64,000 nucleotides of DNA, taken from contig CALRQC020000003.1 of the NCBI GenBank assembly GCA_943370215.1, positions 169,240-233,239 of the forward strand. The letters are read 5' to 3'. The translations under genes and the position numbers were made by a program. Below are positions 34,725 through 42,589 of the stretch, one piece after another. The notes under the pieces are model-generated. The model searched no databases. It saw only the letters and a program-made list of their open reading frames with translations, and was not told where the DNA came from. This DNA comes from Niveispirillum sp943370215 (GTDB lineage Bacteria; Pseudomonadota; Alphaproteobacteria; Azospirillales; Azospirillaceae). Positions within the stretch are counted from its first letter, which is position 1. Every line of letters begins with the position of its first letter.

Positions 34725-36140
34725 ATGGTTATCGTTGCTTCGCTCGCCTATCTGGCGGCGGCGGTCTGTTTCATCATGGCGCTGCGCGGGCTGTCCAGCC
34801 CGGCCACGGCGCAATCCGGCAACCGGTTCGGCATGGTCGGCATGGCCGTGGCCATCGTCACCACCCTGGTGGTCACCCCCGATATTGGTGGTCTGGCCTG
34901 GCTGTTGATCGTGGCCGGTTTGGCCATCGGCGGCGGCATTGGCTATGTCATCGCCAAGCGCATCCAGATGACGGAGCTGCCGCAACTTGTGGCGGCCTTC
35001 CACTCCCTGGTCGGTCTGGCCGCCGTGTTCGTGGCTGCCGCTGCCTTCTTCTCACCGGAGAGCTTCAATATCGGGGAACCGGGCAATATCCATGTCGGCT
35101 CCCTGATTGAAATGAGCCTGGGGGTGGCCATCGGTGCCATCACCTTCACCGGCTCCCTGGTGGCGTTCGCCAAGCTGCAGGGTCTGGTCTCGGGCAAGCC
35201 GCTGCAGTTCAGCGGCCAGCATATGCTGAATGCCGGTTTGGGTATCGCCACCCTGCTGCTGATCGTGCTGCTCTGCATCACGCAGAGCCCGGTGATCTTC
35301 TGGCTGATCGTTGCCGTGGCGCTGGCGCTGGGCCTGCTGCTGATCCTGCCGATCGGCGGTGCCGATATGCCGGTGGTCGTTTCCATGCTGAACAGCTATT
35401 CCGGCTGGGCGGCGGCGGGTATCGGCTTCACGCTGCAGAACCCGCTGCTGATCATCACCGGATCGCTCGTCGGTGCCTCGGGCGCCATCCTGTCCTACAT
35501 CATGTGTAAGGGCATGAACCGGTCCATCTTCAACGTCATCCTGGGTGGCTTTGGCGGCGATGCCGCTGCGGCCGGCCCGGCGGGCGGTGCGGCGGTGGAT
35601 CGTTCCTTCAAGGCCGGCTCAGCCGATGATGCGGCCTTCATCATGAAGAACGCCGCCAAGGTTATCATCGTGCCGGGTTATGGCATGGCGGTGGCCCAGG
35701 CCCAGCACGCGCTGCGTGAAATGGCCGACCTGCTGAAGAAGGAAGGGGTGGAGGTGAAATACGCCATCCATCCCGTGGCCGGTCGTATGCCCGGCCATAT
35801 GAATGTGCTGCTGGCCGAAGCCAATGTGCCCTATGACGAGGTGTTCGAACTGGACGAGATCAACCGTGATTTCGGTCAGGCGGACGTGGCCTATGTCATT
35901 GGTGCCAATGACGTGACCAACCCGGCCGCCAAGACCGACACGTCCAGCCCCATTTACGGGATGCCCATCCTGGATGTGGAAAAGGCCAAGACGGTGTTGT
36001 TCATCAAGCGGTCCATGGGTGCCGGTTATGCCGGTGTGGAGAACGAACTGTTCTTCCGCCCCAACACCATGATGCTGCTGGGCGACGCCAAGAAGATGAC
36101 GGAAGAAATCGTCAAGGCGCTGTCAGGCGGCGGGCATTGA
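34725..36140 (+). CDS. pntB: NAD(P) transhydrogenase subunit beta
   Basis: A 471-residue subunit with about nine transmembrane helices (1-260; proton channel) and a C-terminal NADP(H)-binding domain III (~290-470). Domain III shows IIVPGYGMAVAQAQHALREM, YAIHPVAGRMPGHMNVLLAE and VIGANDVTNPAAKTDTSSPI, all hallmark segments. It ends the pnt operon at a clear terminator. Confidence 0.95.
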   Translation: MVIVASLAYLAAAVCFIMALRGLSSPATAQSGNRFGMVGMAVAIVTTLVVTPDIGGLAWLLIVAGLAIGGGIGYVIAKRIQMTELPQLVAAFHSLVGLAAVFVAAAAFFSPESFNIGEPGNIHVGSLIEMSLGVAIGAITFTGSLVAFAKLQGLVSGKPLQFSGQHMLNAGLGIATLLLIVLLCITQSPVIFWLIVAVALALGLLLILPIGGADMPVVVSMLNSYSGWAAAGIGFTLQNPLLIITGSLVGASGAILSYIMCKGMNRSIFNVILGGFGGDAAAAGPAGGAAVDRSFKAGSADDAAFIMKNAAKVIIVPGYGMAVAQAQHALREMADLLKKEGVEVKYAIHPVAGRMPGHMNVLLAEANVPYDEVFELDEINRDFGQADVAYVIGANDVTNPAAKTDTSSPIYGMPILDVEKAKTVLFIKRSMGAGYAGVENELFFRPNTMMLLGDAKKMTEEIVKALSGGGH

Positions 36141-36149
36141 TCTGTGACG

Positions 36150-36175
36150 GGGCCGGTCGATTGACCGGCCCTTTC
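36150..36175 (+). terminator. Terminator of the pnt operon
   Basis: Nine-base arms GGGCCGGTC and GACCGGCCC around GATT, followed by TTTCC, 10 bp after the pntB stop. Confidence 0.85.
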
Positions 36176-36216
36176 CTTATAAGCAGGTTGGCATCTGATC
36201 ATTCCAAGGGCTTTTG

Positions 36217-36633
36217 ATGCTGGTAAGCGCTGCGCGTACCATTGATTGGACATCGCCGGTGATTCGCGCCACTATCACCATTGATCTTGATCCGATGTCG
36301 GAACATCCGGTGTGGGTGGTGATCGCCCGGACACCGCTGGGCACCATGCGGATGCTCGGGCTATTGCGGCTGGAAGGGCGTTGCCTGTTTGTTGAGGATG
36401 CCCATGTTGAAGGTCTGTTTCCCGGTGCGCTCAGCCGGGCTGGATTGAACGCTGTGGGTTACAGGTTGATGGAGGTGGCGGATGTCGACAGGCTCGTCAT
36501 TCAGGGCGCGGTTAGAACAACCGGCGCCCGCCCCGGCCATAGGCCAGCCGCTTTCAGGCTCTCCCGCCCATGCCATGCTGACGCGGACAGGCCCGCTGGG
36601 CCAGCCGGTAACATTGGCGCAGCGGCTGGCTGA
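36217..36633 (+). CDS. Small protein overlapping an Xre regulator gene, unknown function
   Basis: A 138-residue frame with AAGGG before the ATG. Residues ~25-100 look like a folded domain (EHPVWVVIARTPLGTMRMLG; GLLRLEGRCLFVEDAHVEG). The last ~45 residues are Arg/Pro/Ala-rich, as expected where the frame overlaps the next gene. The overlap with the Xre gene is 152 bp, which is unusually long. I do not recognise the family. Position before a HigA-like regulator suggests a toxin or partner, but that is a guess. Confidence 0.5.
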   Translation: MLVSAARTIDWTSPVIRATITIDLDPMSEHPVWVVIARTPLGTMRMLGLLRLEGRCLFVEDAHVEGLFPGALSRAGLNAVGYRLMEVADVDRLVIQGAVRTTGARPGHRPAAFRLSRPCHADADRPAGPAGNIGAAAG

Positions 36634-36982
36634 ACTGGGGCTTGGTTTGCGTCAGGCGCACGGCCTGTTGAACCGTCTGGCGGCGGATGAGGTGGTGGCC
36701 ATCACCTTCCCCAGCGTCCCGAACCCGGAAGCGGCAGTCTCTGCCCTGGCCTTATTGGGGCTGCGGGTGGAATGGCGCCGCGCCCCCACCCATGTCGATG
36801 TGAAGGCGATCCGGGAACGGCTGGGCTTGACCCAGGCGGCCTTTGCCGCCCGCTTCGGGCTGGAACTGGACAGCGTGCGCAATTGGGAACAGGGGCGCTA
36901 CACGCCCGACCCCGTGGCCCGCACCTTGTTGAAAATCATCGAACAGTCGCCGGAAACGGTGGATCGGGTGGTTGCCGCCTGA
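36482..36982 (+). CDS. Xre-family regulator with N-terminal L7/L12-like domain
   Basis: A 166-residue protein. The N-terminal ~30 residues are Pro/Ala-rich. Residues ~40-95 (TLAQRLAELGLGLRQAHGLL; AAVSALALLGLRVEW) resemble a small L7/L12-like alpha-beta domain. The C-terminal Xre helix-turn-helix (~103-150) reads RERLGLTQAAFAARFGLELD then VRNWEQGRYTPDPVART, close to HigA/NadS-type antitoxins. GGAGG six bases before the ATG supports this start despite overlapping the upstream gene by 152 bp. Its stop abuts the convergent pseudouridine synthase stop. Confidence 0.75.
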   Translation: MSTGSSFRARLEQPAPAPAIGQPLSGSPAHAMLTRTGPLGQPVTLAQRLAELGLGLRQAHGLLNRLAADEVVAITFPSVPNPEAAVSALALLGLRVEWRRAPTHVDVKAIRERLGLTQAAFAARFGLELDSVRNWEQGRYTPDPVARTLLKIIEQSPETVDRVVAA

Positions 36983-37525
36983 TCAGGGGGCAACCCGCCA
37001 TTCCCCCGGTGCCAGCCCGTCCAGCCGCCAATCACCAATCCCGATGCGGATCAGGCGCAGGGTAGGGAAGCCCACGGCGGCGGTCATGCGGCGGACCTGC
37101 CGATTGCGCCCTTCGCGCAGCACGATTTCAACCCAACTGGTGGGGATGGATTTGCGGAACCGCACCGGCGGGTCGCGCGGCCACAGCCAGTCGGGCTCCG
37201 GCACGGCGCGGGCCTCGGCCGGCAGGGTGGGGCCGTCCTTCAGGTCCAGCCCGCCGCGCAATTGCGCCAAAGCCTCTTCCGTCACCGCGCCATCCACCTG
37301 CACCAGATAGGTTTTCGGCCATTTATGGCGCGGCTGGCTGACGCGGGCGATCAGCGCCCCATCATCGGTCAGCGCCACCAGCCCTTCGCTGTCGCGGTCC
37401 AGCCGCCCGGCGGGATAGATGCCGGGCTCCTTGATGAATTCTGCCAGCGTCTTGTGCCCGGTTCCCTCATCGGTGAACTGGCACATCACATCATAGGGCT
37501 TGTTGAGCAGGACAACGCGTCCCAT
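36983..37525 (-). CDS. RluE/RsuA-type rRNA pseudouridine synthase
   Basis: A 180-residue RsuA-family pseudouridine synthase without an S4 domain, matching RluE (23S rRNA U2457). The catalytic Asp is in AGRLDRDSEGLVALTDDG; VLLNKPYDVMCQF at the N-terminus and LREGRNRQVRRMTAAVGFPT near the C-terminus are family marks. The ATG at 37525 fixes the family length; much longer in-frame extensions overlap the divergent SOD gene and are spurious. Confidence 0.88.
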   Translation of the reverse strand: MGRVVLLNKPYDVMCQFTDEGTGHKTLAEFIKEPGIYPAGRLDRDSEGLVALTDDGALIARVSQPRHKWPKTYLVQVDGAVTEEALAQLRGGLDLKDGPTLPAEARAVPEPDWLWPRDPPVRFRKSIPTSWVEIVLREGRNRQVRRMTAAVGFPTLRLIRIGIGDWRLDGLAPGEWRVAP

Positions 37526-37639
37526 CTGCCAGTTTCCTGAATAGCCACAAAGTTGCCGGGGAGAACCCCAGCGCGTGTGATAGTGGGAGCTGGCGGCCCC
37601 CGACGCCACCTTATTCTTGTTCACCGGACGAAGAGGTTG

Positions 37640-38401
37640 ATGATGAATGCCGATGTGAAGCGGATGGGTCTGGAACCGGGCCGCCGGGAAATGATGCTGG
37701 CCGGTGCCGCCGGTTTGGCGCTGGCGGCCGCCGGCGGGGCGATGCCGCATGTGGCCTTTGCCCAGGCCACGGGCGGCCCCGTCTCCCTGCCGCCCTTGCC
37801 CTATGCGCCGGAAGCGCTGGAACCGCATATTGATGCGCAAACCATGTCGCTGCACCATGACAAGCACCATCAGGCCTATGTCACCAACCTGAACAAGGCC
37901 CTGTCGGAGCATAGCCAACTGGCATCGCTGACCCTGCCGGAACTGCTGCGCCGCCTGCCGGAGGTGCCTGAAGGGGTGCGCAGCGCCATCCGCAACAATG
38001 GCGGTGGCCATGCCAACCATGCCATGTTCTGGTCCATCATGGGGCCCAAGGCCGGCGGTGCGCCCACGGGTACCGTGGCGGAGGCCATCACCCGCGATCT
38101 GGGCGGGTTTGAGGATTTCAAAAAGACGTTCAACGCGGCCGGCACCAAGCAGTTCGGCTCCGGCTGGGTGTTCGTCACCGCCGACAAAGCCGGCAAGCTG
38201 GAGATTGTCGCCCGCCCCAACCAGGATACGCCGCTGATGGATGGCAAGGCGGTGCTGATGGGTAATGACGTGTGGGAACACGCCTATTACCTGAAATACC
38301 AGAACCGCCGGGCGGATTACCTGGCGGCCTGGTGGAATGTGGTGAACTGGCAGGCGGTGAATGACCGCTATGCCGCCATCCGCCGGGGTGAGCTGATTTA
38401 A
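37640..38401 (+). CDS. Tat-exported Fe/Mn superoxide dismutase
   Basis: A ~253-residue superoxide dismutase with an N-terminal twin-arginine signal (GRREMMLAGAAGLALAAAGG, then AFA-QA). Metal ligands are His in SLHHDKHHQAYV, His in GGGHANHAMFW, and Asp/His in DVWEHAYYLKYQNRRADY. FGSGWVFV is the family tryptophan block. Fe versus Mn use is uncertain. Export after folding would place the enzyme in the periplasm, against external superoxide. The adjacent ATG at 37643 has better spacing to AGAGG and is an equal candidate. Confidence 0.88.
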   Translation: MMNADVKRMGLEPGRREMMLAGAAGLALAAAGGAMPHVAFAQATGGPVSLPPLPYAPEALEPHIDAQTMSLHHDKHHQAYVTNLNKALSEHSQLASLTLPELLRRLPEVPEGVRSAIRNNGGGHANHAMFWSIMGPKAGGAPTGTVAEAITRDLGGFEDFKKTFNAAGTKQFGSGWVFVTADKAGKLEIVARPNQDTPLMDGKAVLMGNDVWEHAYYLKYQNRRADYLAAWWNVVNWQAVNDRYAAIRRGELI

Positions 38402-38409
38402 TATGAAAC

Positions 38410-38443
38410 GGCGGGCGGCTGCCCATAGGGACAGCCGCCCGCC
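38410..38443. terminator. Bidirectional terminator
   Basis: Twelve-base arms (GGCGGGCGGCTG and complement) between the convergent SOD and TonB-receptor genes. The ten-base loop contains a further CCC/GGG pair. Confidence 0.7.
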
Positions 38444-38449
38444 CGATCA

Positions 38450-40738
38450 TCAGAACTTGTAACTGACCGTCGCCCCAAAGCTGCGCAGCTCGGGCAGCAG
38501 AACCACTGGCTGGCGGCCCAGTGTATTCAGGATCAGGGCGGATTGCGCCAGCACTGGCGTGTCATTATTGAACAGGTTGCGCACCCAGAAGGAGGCCTCC
38601 ACCTGATCATAAATCAGGCCCACCTTGGCATTCACCAGCATGCGGCCCTTGACATAGCCCAGGTCCGGCGTGGTGAAGCCGTTCTTCTTTGAATTATACT
38701 GGATATCGGTGCGGATATAGCCATCCAGTGCCGCTGTCAGCCCGGTTTCATATTGGATGCTGGCATTGGCCAGATGCTTTGCCTGACGCGGCAGCGGGTT
38801 GCCGGAGACATCGTAATTGCTGACAAAGCTGGGATAGGAGCGCAGCGAGCCATCCTTGGCATTGACGAAGTATGAGTCGGCATAGGCATAGGAACCCTGC
38901 AGCGTCAGCCCCTCCAACGGTTTGGCTGTCACTTCCAGTTCAAAGCCCCGGCTGCGGCCGGTGCCGGCATTCTTGGTCAGGAAAATGGTGGGGGAGGTGG
39001 CGGACGGGTTGGTGATCTGGATGCCCTCCATCTCCACATCAAAGACGGACAGGTTCAGGCGCAGCTTGCGGTCCAGCAGGTCGCTTTTCACGCCCACCTC
39101 ATAGGTCCAGTTGAATTCCGGATCAAATGGCAGTTCGTCGGCCGTGGGGGCGGTGGCGTTGAAGCCGCCGGCCTTGGCCCCGCGCGCCGCCGAGGCATAG
39201 AGCAGCAGATTATCATCCGCCTTGTAGTCCAGCGTGAAGCGCGGGGTCAGATATTTGAAGCTCTTGTCCACCTTGGTGGTGGTCGCCCCATATTGGAACA
39301 GCGTCTTGGTTTCATCCGTATGGCGCAGTTCGGCCCGGGCCGTCAGCGCCTCGGCAAAGGTGTACTGCACAGCACCAAAGGCGGCATAGGCCGCCGTTTC
39401 CTTGCGGTTGCGGCTGAAATAGGCGCTGAAGAAACTGTCCTGCAGGCTGGCATCAGGAATGTTTTTCAACCCCGCCGCCAGGGCGATGGCCCCGGCAGAG
39501 GTCAGCCGCGCGCCGGCCGGCACCGGGCTGGTATCAATGGCATAGGGCGAGTCGGTGTTGAACCGGTAACCGTAATAGGAGCCACCGACAATCCACTGGA
39601 ACGGCCCGTCATCGCTGGATTCCACCCGGAATTCCTGGGAGACATCATAGCTGTTGCCGCCGGAGCCCTGCAGCGCCGTCAGGTTCACCGTGCCGGTCTG
39701 GCCGGCCAGCGTATAGGCGAAGGGCACGCCCTTATATTGCCGGTCGAGGTCGGTATAGCTGCGCGTGTCCAGCCGGTTATAGCCGGTGATGGAGGAAAGG
39801 CGCACGGCGCCCAGATCCTGGGTCAGGGTCAGGCTGGAGCGCATGGTTTCCCGCTCCGTCCCCTTGGCGCGGCGGTCATAGCCGCTGAAATCCGGGTCTT
39901 TCACGCCGGGATAGGCACCGCACCAAGCCCCCAGCGCCCCGGCGATACGCTGGCAATTGCCGGCGAAGATGATCTGCGGGGCGGGGCCGATATCATCATT
40001 GGAATAATAAATATTGGCATTGGCCTCAAACCCGCTGTCCAGCACCAGCCGCAGCCCGCCAGAGGCAAAGCGCGACTTGTAACCGCCGATCTTCAGGTCG
40101 CTGTCGCCATAGGAACCGTCCCACTGGTCATAGGCGGCGGCCAGCCGGGCGAACAGCTTTTCCGCCACCAGCGGGCCAGAAAGGGAGCCCTTGGCGGTGA
40201 AACGGTTATCATCGCCCACGGTGACCGCCGCACTGCCAGATGGCGTGTCCGTCGGCTTTTTGGTGATGTAATTGATGGAGCCGGCATAGGAGTTCCGGCC
40301 ATAGAGCGCGCTTTGCGGGCCCTTCACCACCTCGATCCGCTCCACATCCAGCAGGCTGCCATCAATGCCGTCGCGGCCGGAGACATAGACGCCATCGATG
40401 AAGACGGGGACGTTGTTTTCGTCATCGGAGCGGGAGACCTGGGACAGGCCGCGCACCACCGGGGTGGTGGTGGTCTTGCCGCCGGTGGTGTCGATCTGCA
40501 ATCCGGCGGTGGCACCGGCCAGACTGCTCATATCGGTGATGCCGGCCCGCTCAATCTCCTTTGCCGTAACGGCGGAGATGGAGAGCGGCACGGCTTGCAG
40601 CGTTTCGCTGCGCAGCCGGGCCGTCACCACGATCTCTTCCAGCAGCAGATCGTCCCCCTGGCCCTGCTGGGCCAAAGCCGGGCTGCCGCACAGCAGCATG
40701 GCGGCGGTGCCGATGGCGAGTTTCTTTGCGTGTCCCAT
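38450..40738 (-). CDS. TonB-dependent receptor (in operon with amine oxidase)
   Basis: A 762-residue outer-membrane receptor. A Sec signal (KKLAIGTAAMLLCGSPALA) is followed by a TonB-box-like EEIVVTARLRSET, a plug domain (~45-160, ending with VVKGPQSALYGRNSYAGSIN) and a 22-strand barrel ending in the aromatic residue F (ATVSYKF). Ligand unknown. The upstream gene, 107 bp away on the same strand, encodes an exported amine oxidase, hinting at an amine-containing substrate or its product. The ATG at 40738 begins the signal peptide; longer starts are rejected. Confidence 0.88.
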   Translation of the reverse strand: MGHAKKLAIGTAAMLLCGSPALAQQGQGDDLLLEEIVVTARLRSETLQAVPLSISAVTAKEIERAGITDMSSLAGATAGLQIDTTGGKTTTTPVVRGLSQVSRSDDENNVPVFIDGVYVSGRDGIDGSLLDVERIEVVKGPQSALYGRNSYAGSINYITKKPTDTPSGSAAVTVGDDNRFTAKGSLSGPLVAEKLFARLAAAYDQWDGSYGDSDLKIGGYKSRFASGGLRLVLDSGFEANANIYYSNDDIGPAPQIIFAGNCQRIAGALGAWCGAYPGVKDPDFSGYDRRAKGTERETMRSSLTLTQDLGAVRLSSITGYNRLDTRSYTDLDRQYKGVPFAYTLAGQTGTVNLTALQGSGGNSYDVSQEFRVESSDDGPFQWIVGGSYYGYRFNTDSPYAIDTSPVPAGARLTSAGAIALAAGLKNIPDASLQDSFFSAYFSRNRKETAAYAAFGAVQYTFAEALTARAELRHTDETKTLFQYGATTTKVDKSFKYLTPRFTLDYKADDNLLLYASAARGAKAGGFNATAPTADELPFDPEFNWTYEVGVKSDLLDRKLRLNLSVFDVEMEGIQITNPSATSPTIFLTKNAGTGRSRGFELEVTAKPLEGLTLQGSYAYADSYFVNAKDGSLRSYPSFVSNYDVSGNPLPRQAKHLANASIQYETGLTAALDGYIRTDIQYNSKKNGFTTPDLGYVKGRMLVNAKVGLIYDQVEASFWVRNLFNNDTPVLAQSALILNTLGRQPVVLLPELRSFGATVSYKF

Positions 40739-40845
40739 ATTATCCCCTACCTGTTCCTGATTGATGGTTGGTTTTGTTTTCAAAGGACCGCTGCCGGGGT
40801 TCCCCGTCCCCTTGGCACCGGTGCCTGTTCCTGTGCCCCGGCACC

Positions 40846-42324
40846 TCACCCGGCGCGGGTCAGCACTTCCAGGGCGGCGCGTTCGCCGCTTTCCATGGCC
40901 GATTCCATGCCGAAATCGCTGCGCCGCGTGTGTTCGCCAGCGAAATGCATCACCTGCCAGGGCTGGTTCATGTCGCGCGCGAAACTGTTGATCTGGCCGG
41001 GGGCGAGGCTGAAGCCGCAGCCCCGTTGCAGCGGGTCGCGGGCCCAGTCCTTATAGGTCGCCACCTTCACCTTGCCGGCCGAGGCCGGGCGCAGGCGGGC
41101 CAGCTCCTCCACCAGGAAGGGCACCACCTGATCGGGGTCGCGCTGGCTGATCGCGGCGGCGCGCTGGCCCACCATCACGATCATGGCGCGGTGGGTGCCG
41201 GTGCCCTTGTGGTTATCGATGGCCCAGAACATGCCCAGCGGCCCGTCACTGTTGAAGGAGGGGGGCAACCCATCCTCCAGCCAGAACGGTTCCACATGCA
41301 TGTAAAGCCGGGCCGTATTGGCATAGGGCATCTGGGCAATGGCCTTGGCCGCCGCCCCGCCGGGGGCGCCGGAAATGGCAACCTGGCGCAGCAGGGTGAA
41401 GGGGACGGCGGAGATGATGAAGCGGGCCTTGTAGCGGCTGCCATCGGCACAGCGCACGCTGCCGGATGTGTCCGTCAGGTCAATGGCGGTCACCTGCTTG
41501 TTCAGCCGCACCGCATCGCCCAGATCGGCGGCCATGGCGGCCGGCAGCAGGTGACAGCCGCCGTCGATATTGGAGGTGGAGGTCAGGCCGTTCACCAGAT
41601 CGCGGCGATGCTGTTCGCCAAACGGGTGCAGCTTGGTGGCTTCCTGCCCGCTGGCCGGGCCGCCGAACTTCCGGTCCAGCGCGCCGCGCGTTTCCTCCTG
41701 CCACATGCGCAGTACGGAGGTATCGTCGATGCTGATGCCGGGGGCCGACAGGGCGGCCAGTTCAATGGCCTGCGCGCTGTGGCCATGGCGCTGCAACAGG
41801 GTGCGCAGGCTGATATCCTGATCGGCGAAGGCGGGGTTCAGCCAATCATCCAGCTCTTTCAGCGGGTTATATTTCCCCACCAGACGGGAGCCCATCATCA
41901 TGGGCGCGATTTTGCGTTCCTCGCCGACGCATTGGTTCAGCGGGTTGCTCTCCCAACTCGCCGCATCGATCCAGCTCCCCTTGTAATGCGTGCCGAAGGT
42001 CAGCAGGTCGCGGTCTTCCGGGATCAGTTTCAGCTTGTAGCGCCAGCAGGCATCCAGCACGCGGGCATAGGACCGGCCGATCTGGCTGGCCCCGACATCG
42101 ATGGGCCCATCGGCCGTCTGGTGGGTGCGCACCCGGCCACCCACCTGGGAACCCGCTTCCAGCACGATGGGGCGCAGGCCCTGTTCGCGCAGAATCAGCG
42201 CGGCATTCAGGCCGGAAAGGCCGGCCCCGATGATGATGATATCGGCCTGTTCCTCCGCAAAGGCGACCCGGGGCGCCAGGGAAAGCGCTGCCGTGGCGGC
42301 AAGGAATCCGCGTCTTGTGAACAT
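40846..42324 (-). CDS. Tat-exported flavin monoamine oxidase
   Basis: A 492-residue FAD-dependent amine oxidase. A Tat signal (FTRRGFLAATAALSLAPRVA, then AFA-EE) precedes the dinucleotide fold ADIIIIGAGLSGLNAALILR. The GG-doublet motif is LEAGSQVGGRVRTH, and the C-terminal FAD contact is HFAGEHTRRSDFGMESAMES. It probably oxidises a mono- or polyamine in the periplasm, releasing peroxide and ammonia. It heads a two-gene operon with the TonB receptor. A promoter-like pair and helically phased repeats lie upstream. Confidence 0.9.
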   Translation of the reverse strand: MFTRRGFLAATAALSLAPRVAFAEEQADIIIIGAGLSGLNAALILREQGLRPIVLEAGSQVGGRVRTHQTADGPIDVGASQIGRSYARVLDACWRYKLKLIPEDRDLLTFGTHYKGSWIDAASWESNPLNQCVGEERKIAPMMMGSRLVGKYNPLKELDDWLNPAFADQDISLRTLLQRHGHSAQAIELAALSAPGISIDDTSVLRMWQEETRGALDRKFGGPASGQEATKLHPFGEQHRRDLVNGLTSTSNIDGGCHLLPAAMAADLGDAVRLNKQVTAIDLTDTSGSVRCADGSRYKARFIISAVPFTLLRQVAISGAPGGAAAKAIAQMPYANTARLYMHVEPFWLEDGLPPSFNSDGPLGMFWAIDNHKGTGTHRAMIVMVGQRAAAISQRDPDQVVPFLVEELARLRPASAGKVKVATYKDWARDPLQRGCGFSLAPGQINSFARDMNQPWQVMHFAGEHTRRSDFGMESAMESGERAALEVLTRAG

Positions 42325-42433
42325 GATGTCAGCCTCTGATCCGGGATTGTTTCTTTATTGATCAGAAGCTTCGGCGTGAATTCATTCAAAATGAAGGTTT
42401 GATATATTTCTTGTCCATTTGGTGGATGGGTAA

Positions 42434-42463
42434 ATATTATCAGTTTTTATTGATTTGTGTCGA
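42434..42463 (-). promoter_or_regulatory. Candidate promoter of the amine oxidase operon
   Basis: On the minus strand TCGACA (42458-42463) and TAATAT (42434-42439) are 18 bases apart, within a strongly AT-rich stretch, about 110 bp upstream of the start codon. Confidence 0.55.
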
Positions 42464-42490
42464 ATTGTGTATTTTGTGTCAACTTTTGTC
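42454..42490. repeat. Phased TTGTGT direct repeats at the promoter
   Basis: TTTGTGTC at 42454, ATTGTGTA at 42464, TTTGTGTC at 42473 and a decayed TTTTGTC at 42484 are spaced 9-11 bp, about one helical turn. They overlap and extend upstream of the candidate -35, a position typical of activator sites. Confidence 0.6.
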
Positions 42491-42589
42491 GGGGTGGGGG
42501 CAACCGCCTGATGGTCGCCCGCCCCACCGCACAAGCGCACCCGCGCCGCGCCCGTGTTAAGGCTGGGCAATATCATGCCGGGGATTGTC

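Noticed and set aside
36217..36982. Single gene broken by a frameshift
   Set aside because: The second frame has its own GGAGG and ATG at good spacing, and its N-terminus is not an obvious continuation of the first domain. Kept as two overlapping genes, with the doubt noted.
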